Shown: positions 17,045-26,424 of the stretch, piece after piece
Layout: every line of letters begins with the position of its first letter
Numbering within the stretch: position 1 is the stretch's first letter
Origin: Albidovulum denitrificans
Lineage (GTDB): Bacteria; Pseudomonadota; Alphaproteobacteria; Rhodobacterales; Rhodobacteraceae
Direction: 5' to 3'
DNA length: 64,000 bases
Assembly (NCBI RefSeq): GCF_002973535.1
Contig: NZ_PVEP01000001.1
Span: 496,001-560,000 of the forward strand
Made by a program: the position numbers and the translations under genes
Notes under the pieces: generated by a model
What the model was told of the DNA's origin: nothing
Databases searched by the model: none
The model's input: only the letters and a program-made list of their open reading frames with translations

Positions 17045-19317
17045 GCCTCACCTCCGGCCATGTCTGGCGCTTTCTCTTTCACTCCACGGCCCGACCGCGC
17101 CCTTGGCAGGCGAATCTCGGCCATCGCGCCCCTGTGGGCGCCTTCCTCAAAACTTTCGGCATCCGTCAGGATCAGGGTGCCGCCATGTTCCTCGATGATC
17201 TTCTTGACGATGGAGAGGCCAAGCCCCGTCCCCTTTTCGCGCGTCGTCACATAAGGCTCAAACAGGCGCGCGCGGTCTTCGGGCAGGCCGATGCCGTTGT
17301 CGGCGATGCTTATCTCGATCAGTTCGTCATTGGCCTGCATCGCCACCCGAACCTGCGGGGCATAGCCGTCCGGCGCGCCCTTTTCCTTCAGCGATTCAAT
17401 CGCTTCGCCCGCGTTCTTGATAAGGTTCGTGACCGCCTGGGAAATCATCGTGGCGTCGAATTCGGCGATCACCGGCGCGTCGGGCAGCGTGGCCCGGATC
17501 GCCGCGCCATGCACGCTGCCCTCTTGCAAGGTGACGGCGTCGCGGACCAGCTTGGTCATGTCATGTTCGCGCCGGTCGGGCTCCGGCATCCGGGCGAATT
17601 TCGAGAACTCATCGACGATGCGGCGCAGATCGCCGGTCTGGCGGACGATGACGCCGGTCATCTGGTCCAGCGACTCGGCATCCTCATCGCCCAGCACCTT
17701 GGTAAACTTGCGCTTGATCCGTTCGGCGGAAAGCTGGATCGGCGTCAGCGGGTTCTTGATCTCATGCGCGATGCGGCGCGCGACATCGCCCCATGCGGCC
17801 ATCCGCTGCGCGCTGACAAGGTCGGTGACATCGTCAAAGGCAACCACATAGCCCTCAAGCTTGCCGTTCGCGTTGCGCCGGATCGCCATGCGCACCAGCA
17901 GGCTTTCCAGCCGCCCGCCACGGGTCAGCTTGATTTCTTCCTGCGCGACCTCGCCCACGCCGTCACGCAACTTGCCGAACAGACCGGAGAATTCCGGCAC
18001 CACGGCGTCAAGCGGCCGGTCATGGCTTTGCTCTTCGCCCAGTTGCAACAGCCGGGCCGCTGCGCGGTTGATGAAATCGACATCGCCCTCGGCATCCAGA
18101 CCGATCACGCCGGAGGTGACCGAGGACAGCACCGAATCGAAAAGCCGCCGCCGCCGTTCGGTCGCCCGGTGACTGTCGACCAGCGCCTGCCGCTGGGTGT
18201 TGAGCTGCCGGGTCATCTGGTTGAACATGCGCCCCAGCATGGCGATTTCATCATCGCCCTGCTCTTCGATAACCTGAACCTCAAGATCGCCCGCGCCGAC
18301 CCTTTGCGCCGCCCCCGCCAGCCGCCCGATCGGCCGAGACAGCCGTTCGGCGAACCAAAGCCCCATCCAGATCGCCGCCAGCACCAAAAGGAGCGCAAAG
18401 CCCAGATAGACAAGGCCGAATTCGAACAGCACCCGCCCGCGCGAGGATTCGAGCTGCTGGTAAAGGCCCACCGTCTCGCGCGTGTTGTCGAGAAGGCTGA
18501 GGATTTCCCCGTCCACGTTGCGGCTGACGTAAAGATAGCGGTCGACATAGGCGGGCAGCGCGACAAGGGCGCGGAATTCGTTGTTGGGCCAATCCTCGAT
18601 CAGCACCGTCTCACCGGCATTGGCGCGGGCGATCTCATCCTCGGTCGGTTGCTCGAAGTTGAAAAGGTAGCTGCGTTCGCCGCGCGCCTTCAATTCGCCG
18701 GTGCCGTCGATGACATAAGCCTCGCGCAGGCCGCGCTGGATCTGCGCCTGCCCTTGCGTCAGGATCTGCCGCAAGTCGGCGTCCGAGATAAAGAAATCCC
18801 GCCGCTTGGCCGCTTCGAGGTAATTGGCCAGCGCCTCGGTATCGGCGGCAAGGTCGTGGCGGTGTTCGTCCTGATAGGCCTCCGCCGCCTGAAGCGAGGT
18901 GCCGACGACGCTGCGCACCCGGTCGGAAAACCAGCCCTCAAGCCCGATATTCACCGTCATGCCGGCAAAGATCGCGACCAGCACGGCGGGAACCAGCGCG
19001 ATCCCGGCAAACACCCCCGTCAGCCGCAGGTGCAGCCGCGACCCGGCCGATTTCGCCCGCCGCGCGGCGATCATCTGCGCCAGCCGCGACAGCACCATCG
19101 CGCCAAGGAAGAGGAAATAGACGAGGTCGGCCAACAGGATCAGCCGGAGCGAGGAGGAATTCGCGCCCTGCCCGGAAGGCCCGAGAACGATGTAGGTCGC
19201 CAAAGCCAGAAGCGGGCCAAGGACCACAAGGCTCAGCGTCAGGAGGTTCTGGAAACGCCTCTGCCGCCGCAGCCGGGTCAGCCGCTCCCATGTTGCCGTG
19301 CGTGCAATCTCCTGCAC
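17041..19317 (-). CDS. ntrY: Membrane sensor histidine kinase NtrY
   Basis: 758 residues from GTG 19317. Several N-terminal transmembrane segments, a periplasmic/sensor part, a HAMP segment, a PAS-like domain, then the HisKA box IAHEIKNPLTP (His518) and the HATPase_c motifs (NLIKNAGEAI, DNGIGL, GTGLGLSIVKK). It should phosphorylate NtrX. Start choice: GTG 19317 has AGGGG a few bases upstream; the frame is open for 64 more codons, but those give a charged, non-family sequence that crosses most of the gap to ntrC. The last four bases overlap ntrX. Confidence 0.94.
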   Translation of the reverse strand: MQEIARTATWERLTRLRRQRRFQNLLTLSLVVLGPLLALATYIVLGPSGQGANSSSLRLILLADLVYFLFLGAMVLSRLAQMIAARRAKSAGSRLHLRLTGVFAGIALVPAVLVAIFAGMTVNIGLEGWFSDRVRSVVGTSLQAAEAYQDEHRHDLAADTEALANYLEAAKRRDFFISDADLRQILTQGQAQIQRGLREAYVIDGTGELKARGERSYLFNFEQPTEDEIARANAGETVLIEDWPNNEFRALVALPAYVDRYLYVSRNVDGEILSLLDNTRETVGLYQQLESSRGRVLFEFGLVYLGFALLLVLAAIWMGLWFAERLSRPIGRLAGAAQRVGAGDLEVQVIEEQGDDEIAMLGRMFNQMTRQLNTQRQALVDSHRATERRRRLFDSVLSSVTSGVIGLDAEGDVDFINRAAARLLQLGEEQSHDRPLDAVVPEFSGLFGKLRDGVGEVAQEEIKLTRGGRLESLLVRMAIRRNANGKLEGYVVAFDDVTDLVSAQRMAAWGDVARRIAHEIKNPLTPIQLSAERIKRKFTKVLGDEDAESLDQMTGVIVRQTGDLRRIVDEFSKFARMPEPDRREHDMTKLVRDAVTLQEGSVHGAAIRATLPDAPVIAEFDATMISQAVTNLIKNAGEAIESLKEKGAPDGYAPQVRVAMQANDELIEISIADNGIGLPEDRARLFEPYVTTREKGTGLGLSIVKKIIEEHGGTLILTDAESFEEGAHRGAMAEIRLPRARSGRGVKEKAPDMAGGEA

Positions 19318-19415
19318 CGCTCGCCCCTGATTTCTGCCGCATCGCTGCGGCGACCGCCTCTGTTCATGGTCCTTGCACCGGATGAGACCGATGGGCCACG
19401 GGTTGTGTTGCGGTT

Positions 19416-20786
19416 TTACATCAATTTGCGGCGGCGTGTCACGCGGATATCGAGGTCGGTGATCTTCTTGCGCAAGGTATTGCGGTTGATGCCCAGAAGA
19501 TCGGCGCATTTGGCCTGATTGCCGCCCGTGGCATCCAGCGCGATCTCGATCAGCGGAAGCTCCATTTCCTTCAGGATACGGTCGTAAAGACCCGGCGGCG
19601 GCAGGCTGTCGCCATGCAGGTCGAAATAGCGCTTCAGATGCCGCCCGATCGAGGCGGAAAGCCGCTCACCCTCCTCGGACGCACCGACGCGGGGCGGCTC
19701 ATTGGGCATCGCGCCAAGGGCGGCGGCGACCTCGGCCTTGCTGATTTCCGGCTCGATCGCGGTCACGATCAGGCGGCGCAGCGTGTTTTCAAGCTGGCGC
19801 ACATTGCCGGGCCAACGATAGCCGCGCACCAGCGCCATGGCCTCGGGCGACAACCTGCGCGCGGGCGCCCCGTCGCGTTCGGCGCGGGCCAGGAAATGTT
19901 CGGCCAGAAGCGGAATGTCCTCCACCCGGTCGCGGAGCGCGGGCACGTCGATCGTCACGCCGCCGAGGCGGTAGAACAGGTCCTTGCGAAACAGCCCCGC
20001 CTCCATCTTGCGCGACAGATCATCCTGCGATGTGGCGATGATGCGCGGCGCGTTCGCGGGCAGCGCATCCAGCATCCGCACGATCCGACCTTGGGTTTCC
20101 GCGTCGAAATCGCCGACCTCGTCAAAGACCAGCGTGCCGCCGCGCGCCCGCGCCAGAAGGGCCGCAGGCCCGTCGATCCCCTGAAGATCGCCCGCCTGCG
20201 CGGTGACATAGGGCGTGGTCCGGCGGTCGGAAAAATCATGGATCGCGCGCGCGACCAGCGACTTTCCGGTCCCCGATTCGCCCGAGACGAGTACCGCGAG
20301 GTCGGTGTTCATCACCCGCGCCACCAGCCGGTAAAGCGCCTGCATCGCAGGCGTGCGGCCGACCAGCGGCAGATCCTCGGCCGCCGCGCGCTGCGGCGTA
20401 TCCGGCGCGGGCGTGGCACGGCGTTTCTGCGTCAGCGCGCGGGACGCGCGTTTCATCAGGTCGGGGAGGTCGAAGGGTTTCGGCAGATAGTCGAACGCCT
20501 CCGCCTCGGCCGCCTGGATCGCGGTCATGATCGTGTTCTGGGCCGAGATTACGATCACCGGCAGGCCGGGCCGTTCCTTCGCGATCAGCGGCAGCGCCTC
20601 AAGCCCGTTGCCGTCGGGCATGATGACGTCGGAAATCACCAGATCGCCCTTCCCCTCCTCGACCCAGCGCATCAGCGTGACCATGGAAGAGGTCGCATGG
20701 ACCTTGCAGCCCGCCCGCGTCAGCGCCTGCGTCAGAACGGTGCGGATCGTGCGGTCGTCATCGGCGACAAGTACGGTACCGTCCAT
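19416..20786 (-). CDS. ntrC: Nitrogen regulator NtrC, Rhodobacter type lacking GAFTGA
   Basis: A 456-residue response regulator: receiver domain with Asp53, AAA+ domain with Walker A GESGTGKS (169-176) and Walker [11 protein letters not shown] (217-226), and a C-terminal Fis helix-turn-helix ([21 protein letters not shown]). The GAFTGA loop that touches sigma-54 is missing; the region between the two Walker motifs is shortened to [20 protein letters not shown]. This is the known state of R. capsulatus NtrC, which activates with sigma-70 RNA polymerase. ATG 20786 follows AAGGAGAG. It lies 12 bp behind ntrB. Confidence 0.96.
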   Translation of the reverse strand: MDGTVLVADDDRTIRTVLTQALTRAGCKVHATSSMVTLMRWVEEGKGDLVISDVIMPDGNGLEALPLIAKERPGLPVIVISAQNTIMTAIQAAEAEAFDYLPKPFDLPDLMKRASRALTQKRRATPAPDTPQRAAAEDLPLVGRTPAMQALYRLVARVMNTDLAVLVSGESGTGKSLVARAIHDFSDRRTTPYVTAQAGDLQGIDGPAALLARARGGTLVFDEVGDFDAETQGRIVRMLDALPANAPRIIATSQDDLSRKMEAGLFRKDLFYRLGGVTIDVPALRDRVEDIPLLAEHFLARAERDGAPARRLSPEAMALVRGYRWPGNVRQLENTLRRLIVTAIEPEISKAEVAAALGAMPNEPPRVGASEEGERLSASIGRHLKRYFDLHGDSLPPPGLYDRILKEMELPLIEIALDATGGNQAKCADLLGINRNTLRKKITDLDIRVTRRRKLM

Positions 20787-20798
20787 GCCAAGCTCTCC

Positions 20799-21866
20799 TT
20801 ACGGTTTCGGCGCCACGGGCAGTGACATGCGGAAGGTGGTGCGCCCCGGAACGGAATCGACCGAGATCCAGCCCTGATGATCGGCAACGATCTTGGAGAC
20901 GAGCGCGAGGCCAAGGCCGGTCCCGTTTTCCCGCCCCGACACGAAGGGGTCGAAGATGTCGCCGACCATCTCGGGCGGGATGCCCGGCCCGTCATCGGTG
21001 ATCTCTATCTGAAGCGGCAGCCGTGTGCCGCTGCCATCGACGCGGCGCAGCCGCAGCGTGGCGTCATAGAAGGTACGCAGACGGATCGTGCCGGGCCGGT
21101 CGCCCGCCGCCTCGGCCGCGTTCTTCAGAAGGTTCAGGACCACCTGCAACAGTTGATCCGCATCGCCCAGCGTGGCGGGCAGCGAGGGGTCGTAATCCTC
21201 AAGGATCGTCATCCGCGCGGCAAACCCCAAAAGGGCGGAGCGGCGGGCGCGGTCCAGCACATCGTGGATATTCACCGGCTTTTGTTCCGGCGGACGCAGG
21301 TTGCCGAACTGCTCCACCTGCTCAAGCAGTTTCACGATCCGCCGGGTTTCCTCGACGATCAGGTCGGCCAGCTCCACATCTTCCGACGCGAGGTTCATCG
21401 ACAAAAGCTGCGCCGCGCCGGTGATGCCCGCGAGCGGGTTCTTGATCTCATGCGCCAGCATCTCGGCCATGCCGATGGCGGATCGCGCGGCGGTCTTCAT
21501 CCCCTGCCCGCGCCCCATCCGGTCGGCGAACTCGCGCGGCGAGATCAGAAGGAGGATGACGCCTTCGCGGTCGGCCAAAGGCGCCGCCTGAAGGTTGCAG
21601 ATCACCGGGGCGCGGTCGCCGGTGCCGACGTCGACCTCATTGATGTAAAGCGTCGAATGGTTGGCGCGGACCCGTTCGAAGACCTGTTCCAGCGGCGCGT
21701 CGACCGCCAGCCTGTCAAAGACCGGCTGCCCGCGCAGCATCTTTTCCGAGGTGTTCAGGAACTGCTCCGCAGCGGGGTTAAGGTCGATCAGCCGGTCCTC
21801 CGGGTCGATCAGGATCGCCGGAACCGGGAGAGAGGCCCAGAGGATATCGGCGGCGGGCAAGCTCAT
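20799..21866 (-). CDS. ntrB: Nitrogen regulation sensor histidine kinase NtrB (GlnL)
   Basis: A 355-residue soluble kinase without membrane segments. N-terminal PAS domain (VPAILIDPEDRLIDLNPAAE), HisKA box MLAHEIKNPLAG with His139, and HATPase_c motifs (LNLLKNAAEAA, DDGPGIPPE, GTGLGLALVSKI). NtrB phosphorylates NtrC under nitrogen limitation and is switched by PII. Its start overlaps the dusB stop (ATGA), which links expression of this kinase to the tRNA-modification gene upstream. Confidence 0.96.
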   Translation of the reverse strand: MSLPAADILWASLPVPAILIDPEDRLIDLNPAAEQFLNTSEKMLRGQPVFDRLAVDAPLEQVFERVRANHSTLYINEVDVGTGDRAPVICNLQAAPLADREGVILLLISPREFADRMGRGQGMKTAARSAIGMAEMLAHEIKNPLAGITGAAQLLSMNLASEDVELADLIVEETRRIVKLLEQVEQFGNLRPPEQKPVNIHDVLDRARRSALLGFAARMTILEDYDPSLPATLGDADQLLQVVLNLLKNAAEAAGDRPGTIRLRTFYDATLRLRRVDGSGTRLPLQIEITDDGPGIPPEMVGDIFDPFVSGRENGTGLGLALVSKIVADHQGWISVDSVPGRTTFRMSLPVAPKP

Positions 21867-22858
21867 GCGGCGGCCCGTTCGGCGGGGCCGTCATAGGCGG
21901 CGGCGATCAGGGACAGGACCTCTGCCGGGGAGGTCTCGGTCATCATCCGGGCGCGAAAGCGCGGGTCGATCCCGGCCTCATCGGCGTACCAGCCCAGATG
22001 CTTGCGCGCGATCCTGACGCCAAGATCCCTGCCATAGAACGTCAGCATCGCGTCGTAATGCGTTGAAATAACGTCTCGAACGTCAATCGCCTGCAACATC
22101 CCGCGCGGGCAGGCCCCGGCCAGCTCCGCCGCAATCGTCGCCAGCCGCCAGGGCGCGCCCTGTGCCCCGCGTCCGACCATGACGCCACCCGCGCCCGAAG
22201 CCGCCAGCGCCGTCCGGGCGCTGCCCGCATCGACGATATCGCCGTTCGCGATGACCGGAATGCCGACCGCCGCGCGCACCGCGCGGATCGCGCCCCAATC
22301 GGCGCTGCCCTTGTAGAACTGCTGCCGGGTGCGGCCGTGGACGGTGATCATCCGCACCCCCGCCGCCTCGGCCCGCCGCGCCAGGTCGGGGGCGTTCAGA
22401 CAGTCCGCATCCCAGCCCAGACGGCATTTCAGCGTCACCGGCACATCGACCGCGCCCACCACCGCGTCAATCAGGCGCAACGCATGGTCCGGGTCGCGCA
22501 TCAGCGCCGAACCGGACAGCCCGCCCGTCACCTTCTTGGCCGGGCAGCCCATGTTGATGTCGATGATCCGCGCGCCCATGTCGGCCACGACGCGCGCCGC
22601 CTCGGCCATCGGCGCGGCCTCACGCCCGGCAAGCTGGACCGAGGTCATGGTGCCATCCGACAACCCCAGATCGGTGCGCGCCTTGGCCCGGACCGAAGGT
22701 TTCGCGGTCAGCAACTCACCCGAGGCGACCATCTCGGACACCACCAGCCCGGCACCGAACCCGGCCACCAGACGGCGGAACGGCAGGTCGGTGATCCCCG
22801 CCATCGGCGCCAGGAACACCGGCGGGTCGAGTTCGATCTGTCCAAGACGCAAAGCCAA
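21863..22858 (-). CDS. dusB: tRNA-dihydrouridine synthase DusB (NifR3)
   Basis: A 331-residue FMN-dependent TIM-barrel enzyme that reduces uridines in tRNA. It shows LAPMAGITDLPFRRL at the N-terminus, the catalytic Cys105 in NMGCPAKK, and HGRTRQQFYKG. In R. capsulatus this gene is called nifR3 and is cotranscribed with ntrBC, as the overlap here also suggests. Start: an in-frame stop lies just upstream and only TTG codons (22858, or 22852) are available; TTG 22858 has AAGGA 7 nt upstream. First gene of the long minus-strand cluster. Confidence 0.96.
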   Translation of the reverse strand: MALRLGQIELDPPVFLAPMAGITDLPFRRLVAGFGAGLVVSEMVASGELLTAKPSVRAKARTDLGLSDGTMTSVQLAGREAAPMAEAARVVADMGARIIDINMGCPAKKVTGGLSGSALMRDPDHALRLIDAVVGAVDVPVTLKCRLGWDADCLNAPDLARRAEAAGVRMITVHGRTRQQFYKGSADWGAIRAVRAAVGIPVIANGDIVDAGSARTALAASGAGGVMVGRGAQGAPWRLATIAAELAGACPRGMLQAIDVRDVISTHYDAMLTFYGRDLGVRIARKHLGWYADEAGIDPRFRARMMTETSPAEVLSLIAAAYDGPAERAAA

Positions 22859-22870
22859 CGCCTAATCCTT

Positions 22871-22882
22871 GTGCAATTGCAC
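22871..22882. promoter_or_regulatory. Palindrome next to the dusB ribosome-binding site
   Basis: GTGCAATTGCAC, a perfect 12-bp palindrome, directly abuts the AAGGA ribosome-binding site of dusB. It could be an operator at the promoter of the dusB-ntrBC cluster, or a hairpin in its leader. It does not match the classic NtrC site, which has outward TGCACC/GGTGCA halves 5 bp apart. Confidence 0.35.
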
Positions 22883-22953
22883 CTCAGGTAATCGGCGCAT
22901 CATGGATAGGCAATCCAACCCGCCCTGAAAAGGCGCGAGATTCCAGAACTGCA

Positions 22954-22973
22954 CATTTTTTGCGCAAAAAATG
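22954..22973. promoter_or_regulatory. 20-bp palindrome with A/T runs in the dusB-ispDF divergent region
   Basis: CATTTTTTGCGCAAAAAATG reads the same on both strands. Runs of six T and six A stand out in this GC-rich sequence. It lies midway between the divergent dusB and ispDF starts, where promoters for both must lie, so a binding site for a dimeric regulator is likely; a terminator is unlikely because no gene ends here. Confidence 0.45.
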
Positions 22974-23062
22974 CGCCTTGCTGCGGCTTCTTCCGTCATT
23001 GCCCCCCGCATCGGGGCAGGTTAGAGCGGGGACACGCCCATCCCGCAGGGGCCGGAGAGGAC

Positions 23063-24199
23063 ATGCCGAGCAAAGAGACAGCCGTCGTGATCGTGGCCGC
23101 GGGCCGTGGCAGCCGCGCGGGCGACGGGCTGCCAAAGCAGTGGCGCGACCTCGCCGGGCGGCCGATCCTGGCGCGCACCGTCGCCGCCTTCGCGGGCTTT
23201 CGCCGCATCGTCGTGGTGCTGCATCCCGACGACATGGCCGATGGCTTGCGGCTGTTTCAAGGCAGCGTGACGCTGGTCGCGGGCGGGCCGACGCGCTGCG
23301 CCTCTGTCAGGAACGCACTGGAAGCACTTGATCCCGAAACGATTTCCCGTGTCCTGATCCATGACGGCGCGCGCCCCCTGATCTCAGCCGCGGTGATCGG
23401 GCGGGTGCTGGAGGCGCTTGACACCCACCCCGCCGCCGCCCCCGCGCTGCCCATTGCCGACGCGCTCTGGAGCGGGACGGACGGTCGCGTGACCGGCCTG
23501 ACGCCGCGCGACGGGCTGTACCGCGCCCAGACCCCGCAGGGATTTCACCTGACGCCGATCCTGACCGCCCACCACGCCTTCGCGGGCGACGCCAAGGACG
23601 ATGTGGAGATTGCGCTGGCCGCAGGGCTTGACGTTGCCATCGTCGAGGGCGAGGAGGAGAATATCAAGATCACCTGGCCCGACGATTTCGCGCGGGCCGA
23701 ACGCATCGCAAAGGGCCGCATGGACATTCGCACGGGCAACGGCTTTGACGTTCACGCCTTCACGGCGGGCGATCACGTCATGCTTTGCGGCGTGAAGGTG
23801 CCGCATGAAAAGGCGCTTCTGGGCCATTCGGACGCCGATGTGGGCATGCACGCGCTGACCGACGCGATCTATGGCGCGCTGGCCGAGGGCGACATCGGGC
23901 GCCACTTCCCGCCGTCCGAGCCGGAATGGAAGGGCGCTGAAAGCCATATCTTCCTGACCCATGCCATCGGGCTGGCCCGGCAGAAGGGGTTCGATCTGTC
24001 CAATGCCGATGTGACGCTGATCTGCGAACGCCCGAAGATCGGCCCGCATGCCTTTGATATGGTGATGGAATTGGCGCGCATCATGGGCGTTGACGCGACC
24101 CGCGTCAGCGTCAAGGCGACGACCTCGGAACGGCTGGGTTTCACCGGGCGCGAGGAAGGGATCGCGGCGATGGCCACTGTCACCTTGGTGAAAGCATGA
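23063..24199 (+). CDS. ispDF: Bifunctional isoprenoid biosynthesis enzyme IspD/IspF
   Basis: A 378-residue fusion. Residues 1-219 are IspD (2-C-methyl-D-erythritol 4-phosphate cytidylyltransferase) with the CTP-binding [19 protein letters not shown] loop. Residues 220-378 are IspF (2,4-cyclodiphosphate synthase) starting [14 protein letters not shown], with metal ligands in GFDVH and [10 protein letters not shown]. It supplies steps 3 and 5 of the MEP pathway. The fusion is common in alphaproteobacteria. The stop overlaps the pgpA start (ATGA). Confidence 0.97.
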   Translation: MPSKETAVVIVAAGRGSRAGDGLPKQWRDLAGRPILARTVAAFAGFRRIVVVLHPDDMADGLRLFQGSVTLVAGGPTRCASVRNALEALDPETISRVLIHDGARPLISAAVIGRVLEALDTHPAAAPALPIADALWSGTDGRVTGLTPRDGLYRAQTPQGFHLTPILTAHHAFAGDAKDDVEIALAAGLDVAIVEGEEENIKITWPDDFARAERIAKGRMDIRTGNGFDVHAFTAGDHVMLCGVKVPHEKALLGHSDADVGMHALTDAIYGALAEGDIGRHFPPSEPEWKGAESHIFLTHAIGLARQKGFDLSNADVTLICERPKIGPHAFDMVMELARIMGVDATRVSVKATTSERLGFTGREEGIAAMATVTLVKA

Positions 24200-24699
24200 C
24201 CCTGCCCCGCCTCATCGCCAGCGTCTTCGGCATCGGCCACCTGCGCCCCGCGCCGGGGACCTGGGGCTCGGCCGCGGCCATCGTGCTTGGCGTCGCCATC
24301 GACCACCTGCTTGGCTTCCCCGCGCTTGTCGTCGCAACGCTGATCGTCATCCCTCTGGGCTATTGGGCGACCGCTGGGGCGGTGGCGGACAGCGAGGACA
24401 AGGACCCCTCCTGGATCGTGATCGACGAGGTGGCGGGCCAGTGGATCGCGCTCATCTTTCCCGCCTTCGCCTTCTGGTGGCGCGGGACCGAGGACTGGTG
24501 GCTGATCGCCTATCCCGGCTGGCTTGGCGCCTTCATCTTTTTCCGCCTCTTCGACATCTGGAAACCCGGCCCCGTCGGCCGCGCCGACCGGCGTCACACG
24601 GCCGCCGGCACGATGGAGGACGACCTTTGGGCCGGACTTTTCGCCGGGATCGCGACCGTGATCGCCGCCGGGATCGCCCACGGGATCCTGATGCGATGA
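24196..24699 (+). CDS. pgpA: Phosphatidylglycerophosphatase A
   Basis: A 167-residue inner-membrane enzyme that dephosphorylates phosphatidylglycerophosphate to phosphatidylglycerol. Features: [17 protein letters not shown] near the N-terminus and a conserved acidic [16 protein letters not shown] block (about 74-89), with several hydrophobic segments. Overlaps both ispDF (ATGA) and the CinA-type gene (ATGA), forming a tightly coupled three-gene operon. Confidence 0.93.
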   Translation: MTLPRLIASVFGIGHLRPAPGTWGSAAAIVLGVAIDHLLGFPALVVATLIVIPLGYWATAGAVADSEDKDPSWIVIDEVAGQWIALIFPAFAFWWRGTEDWWLIAYPGWLGAFIFFRLFDIWKPGPVGRADRRHTAAGTMEDDLWAGLFAGIATVIAAGIAHGILMR

Positions 24700-25175
24700 C
24701 GCTGGCCAATCGTCTTCTGCGTGCCGCGACGAAGGCGGAGGTGAAGATCGCCACGGCGGAAAGCTGCACCGGCGGGATGATCGCCGCCGCGATCACGGAT
24801 ATTGCCGGGTCCTCCGCCGTCTTCGACCGGGGCTTCGTGACCTATTCCAACGCCGCCAAACAGGCGATGCTGGGGGTGCGAACCGATACGTTGGCCCAGC
24901 ACGGCGCCGTCAGCGAAGAGGTCGCGCATGAGATGGCCGAGGGCGCGCTGGCGCGCTCCGACACCGGGCTGGCGGTCGCCGTCACCGGCATCGCAGGCCC
25001 CGGCGGGTCGGAGTTCAAGCCCGAAGGCCGGGTCTGCTTCGCCCTCGCCCGCACGGGCCAGCCGACGCATGTCGAAACGCTGGAATTCGGCGCCATCGGC
25101 CGCGCCAATGTCCGCCGCGCGACGGTGGAGAAGGCGCTGACCCTGATGCTTCAGGCGCTGGGGACCGCGCCGTAA
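24696..25175 (+). CDS. CinA C-terminal domain protein (nicotinamide-nucleotide amidase PncC-like)
   Basis: A 159-residue protein equal to the C-terminal CinA domain alone. Motifs: TAESCTGGMIAAAITDIAGSS, FVTYSNAAK and VTGIAGPGG. The family deamidates nicotinamide mononucleotide to nicotinate mononucleotide in NAD recycling. The start ATG 24696 overlaps the pgpA stop; the longer open frame upstream is a pgpA shadow. The 3' end overlaps the convergent RatA-like gene by 25 bp. Confidence 0.92.
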   Translation: MTLANRLLRAATKAEVKIATAESCTGGMIAAAITDIAGSSAVFDRGFVTYSNAAKQAMLGVRTDTLAQHGAVSEEVAHEMAEGALARSDTGLAVAVTGIAGPGGSEFKPEGRVCFALARTGQPTHVETLEFGAIGRANVRRATVEKALTLMLQALGTAP

Positions 25176-25615
25176 AGCTGGGCCGCCCGCGCTTCGAACG
25201 CGCGGACCACGCGGCGCATCGCCTCATCGAAGACGACGCCGATGATCTTTTGCAGGATGGCGTTCCTGAACTCGAAATCGACGAAGAAGGTGACCGAGCA
25301 TCCCCCCTCTGCCCGATCCGCGAAGGACCAGTTGGAGCGCATGTATTTGAACGGCCCGTCAAGATATTCGGTGTCGATCTTCATCGCCTTCGGCCAGAGC
25401 GTGACGCGGCTGCCGAACCGTTCGCGGAAGACCTTGAAGGAGATCATCAGATCGGCCTTCATCACCTCCGACCCGTCGGGCTGCGGCGTGACAGAGCGGA
25501 TGCGCGCCGCCGCCGTCCAGGGCAGGAATTCGGGGTAGCGCTGCACATCGGCGACCAGATCGTACATCTGGCGCGCGGTATAGGGCAGCGGGCGGGTTTC
25601 TGAATGCGTCGGCAT
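25151..25615 (-). CDS. COQ10/RatA-like START-domain protein (type II toxin-antitoxin RatA family by name)
   Basis: A 154-residue START-like lipid-binding protein: TRPLPYTARQMYDLVADVQRYPEFLPW at the N-terminus, and the FEFRNAILQKIIGVVFDEA helix near the C-terminus. Members are thought to carry ubiquinone (COQ10) in alphaproteobacteria; the RatA toxin label comes from E. coli and no antitoxin partner is beside it. ATG 25615 is preceded by GAAGAA. Convergent with, and overlapping, the CinA-type gene; divergent from hpt. Confidence 0.85.
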   Translation of the reverse strand: MPTHSETRPLPYTARQMYDLVADVQRYPEFLPWTAAARIRSVTPQPDGSEVMKADLMISFKVFRERFGSRVTLWPKAMKIDTEYLDGPFKYMRSNWSFADRAEGGCSVTFFVDFEFRNAILQKIIGVVFDEAMRRVVRAFEARAAQLYGAVPSA

Positions 25616-25678
25616 GGCTTCTTCGGTGACTTCCTGTCCCGGTGTCGCTAAATGGGGACGGTAAATCAAGGGGCGGCC

Positions 25679-26239
25679 ATGCCACAGAGACCTTATGTCA
25701 TAGACGAGATGATCTCCGCCAAGGCCATCGCCGCGCGGGTCGAGGCGCTGGCGAAAGAGATCACGCGGGCCTTCCGCGACACCGACAAGCTGGTCGTGGT
25801 GGGCCTTCTGCGCGGCTCTTTCGTCTTTATCGCCGACCTCGTGCGCGAGATCGACCTGCCGGTCGAGGTCGATTTCCTTGAGGCGTCCTCATACGGCGAT
25901 GCGATGGAGACCAGCCGCGAGGTGCGCATCCTCAAGGACCTCCGCGGCGAGATCGCGGGCCGCGACGTGCTGGTGGTCGAGGATATCGTCGATACCGGCT
26001 TTACGCTGCATCACGTCGTCAACCTCTTGAAAAGCCGGGGGCCGAAGCGGCTTGAGGTCTGCGCGCTGCTCGACAAGCCGTCACGGCGCGAGGTTCCGAT
26101 CAAGGCGACCTGGACCGGGTTCGAGATCCCGGACGAATTCGTCGTGGGCTATGGCATCGACTTTGCGCAGCGCAACCGCAACCTGCCCCATATCGGCAAG
26201 GTCCGCTTCACGGATACGCCAACGGATACGGGCGCGTGA
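25679..26239 (+). CDS. hpt: Hypoxanthine phosphoribosyltransferase
   Basis: A 186-residue purine salvage enzyme that makes IMP from hypoxanthine and PRPP. The PRPP-binding motif [14 protein letters not shown] (about 98-111) and [11 protein letters not shown] (about 40-50) are typical. ATG 25679 has AAGGGG upstream; an earlier ATG in frame at 25652 would overlap the divergent gene's promoter region. The TGA overlaps the ATG of the small membrane protein gene behind it. Confidence 0.95.
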   Translation: MPQRPYVIDEMISAKAIAARVEALAKEITRAFRDTDKLVVVGLLRGSFVFIADLVREIDLPVEVDFLEASSYGDAMETSREVRILKDLRGEIAGRDVLVVEDIVDTGFTLHHVVNLLKSRGPKRLEVCALLDKPSRREVPIKATWTGFEIPDEFVVGYGIDFAQRNRNLPHIGKVRFTDTPTDTGA

Positions 26240-26424
26240 TGGATCGGCTGCTGTTGCGCATGGCCGGGTGGGCGCGCAATCCGCCCTCCGGGCGCCGGGT
26301 GGTGTTCTTTCTGGCCGTGCTGGCGATCTGCCTTGCCGTCGCCGCGCTGAACTGGGCCGGGTGGTGGCCCGAGGCGCTGACGCTTCAGAAAACGCGCCCG
26401 CCGAGGGTTCAGGTCACGCCCTGA
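26239..26424 (+). CDS. Small single-pass membrane protein of unknown function
   Basis: A 61-residue protein with one hydrophobic segment (about residues 21-42, FFLAVLAICLAVAALNWAGWW), an arginine-rich N-terminus that should stay in the cytoplasm, and a basic proline-rich tail. ATG 26239 shares a base with the hpt stop (TGATG), so translation is probably coupled to hpt; a GTG one codon earlier is also possible. The function is unknown. Its end overlaps the convergent LysR gene by 16 bp. Confidence 0.7.
   Translation: MDRLLLRMAGWARNPPSGRRVVFFLAVLAICLAVAALNWAGWWPEALTLQKTRPPRVQVTP

Noticed and set aside
17134-19518. 794-codon open frame on the plus strand
   Set aside because: Exact antisense of ntrY; the product is His/Arg/Gln-rich with no family features. 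High GC at third positions opens such frames opposite real genes.
25151-25615. RatA as part of a toxin-antitoxin system
   Set aside because: No partner gene (RatB-like) is adjacent; neighbours are cinA-type and hpt, and the COQ10-like role fits better.
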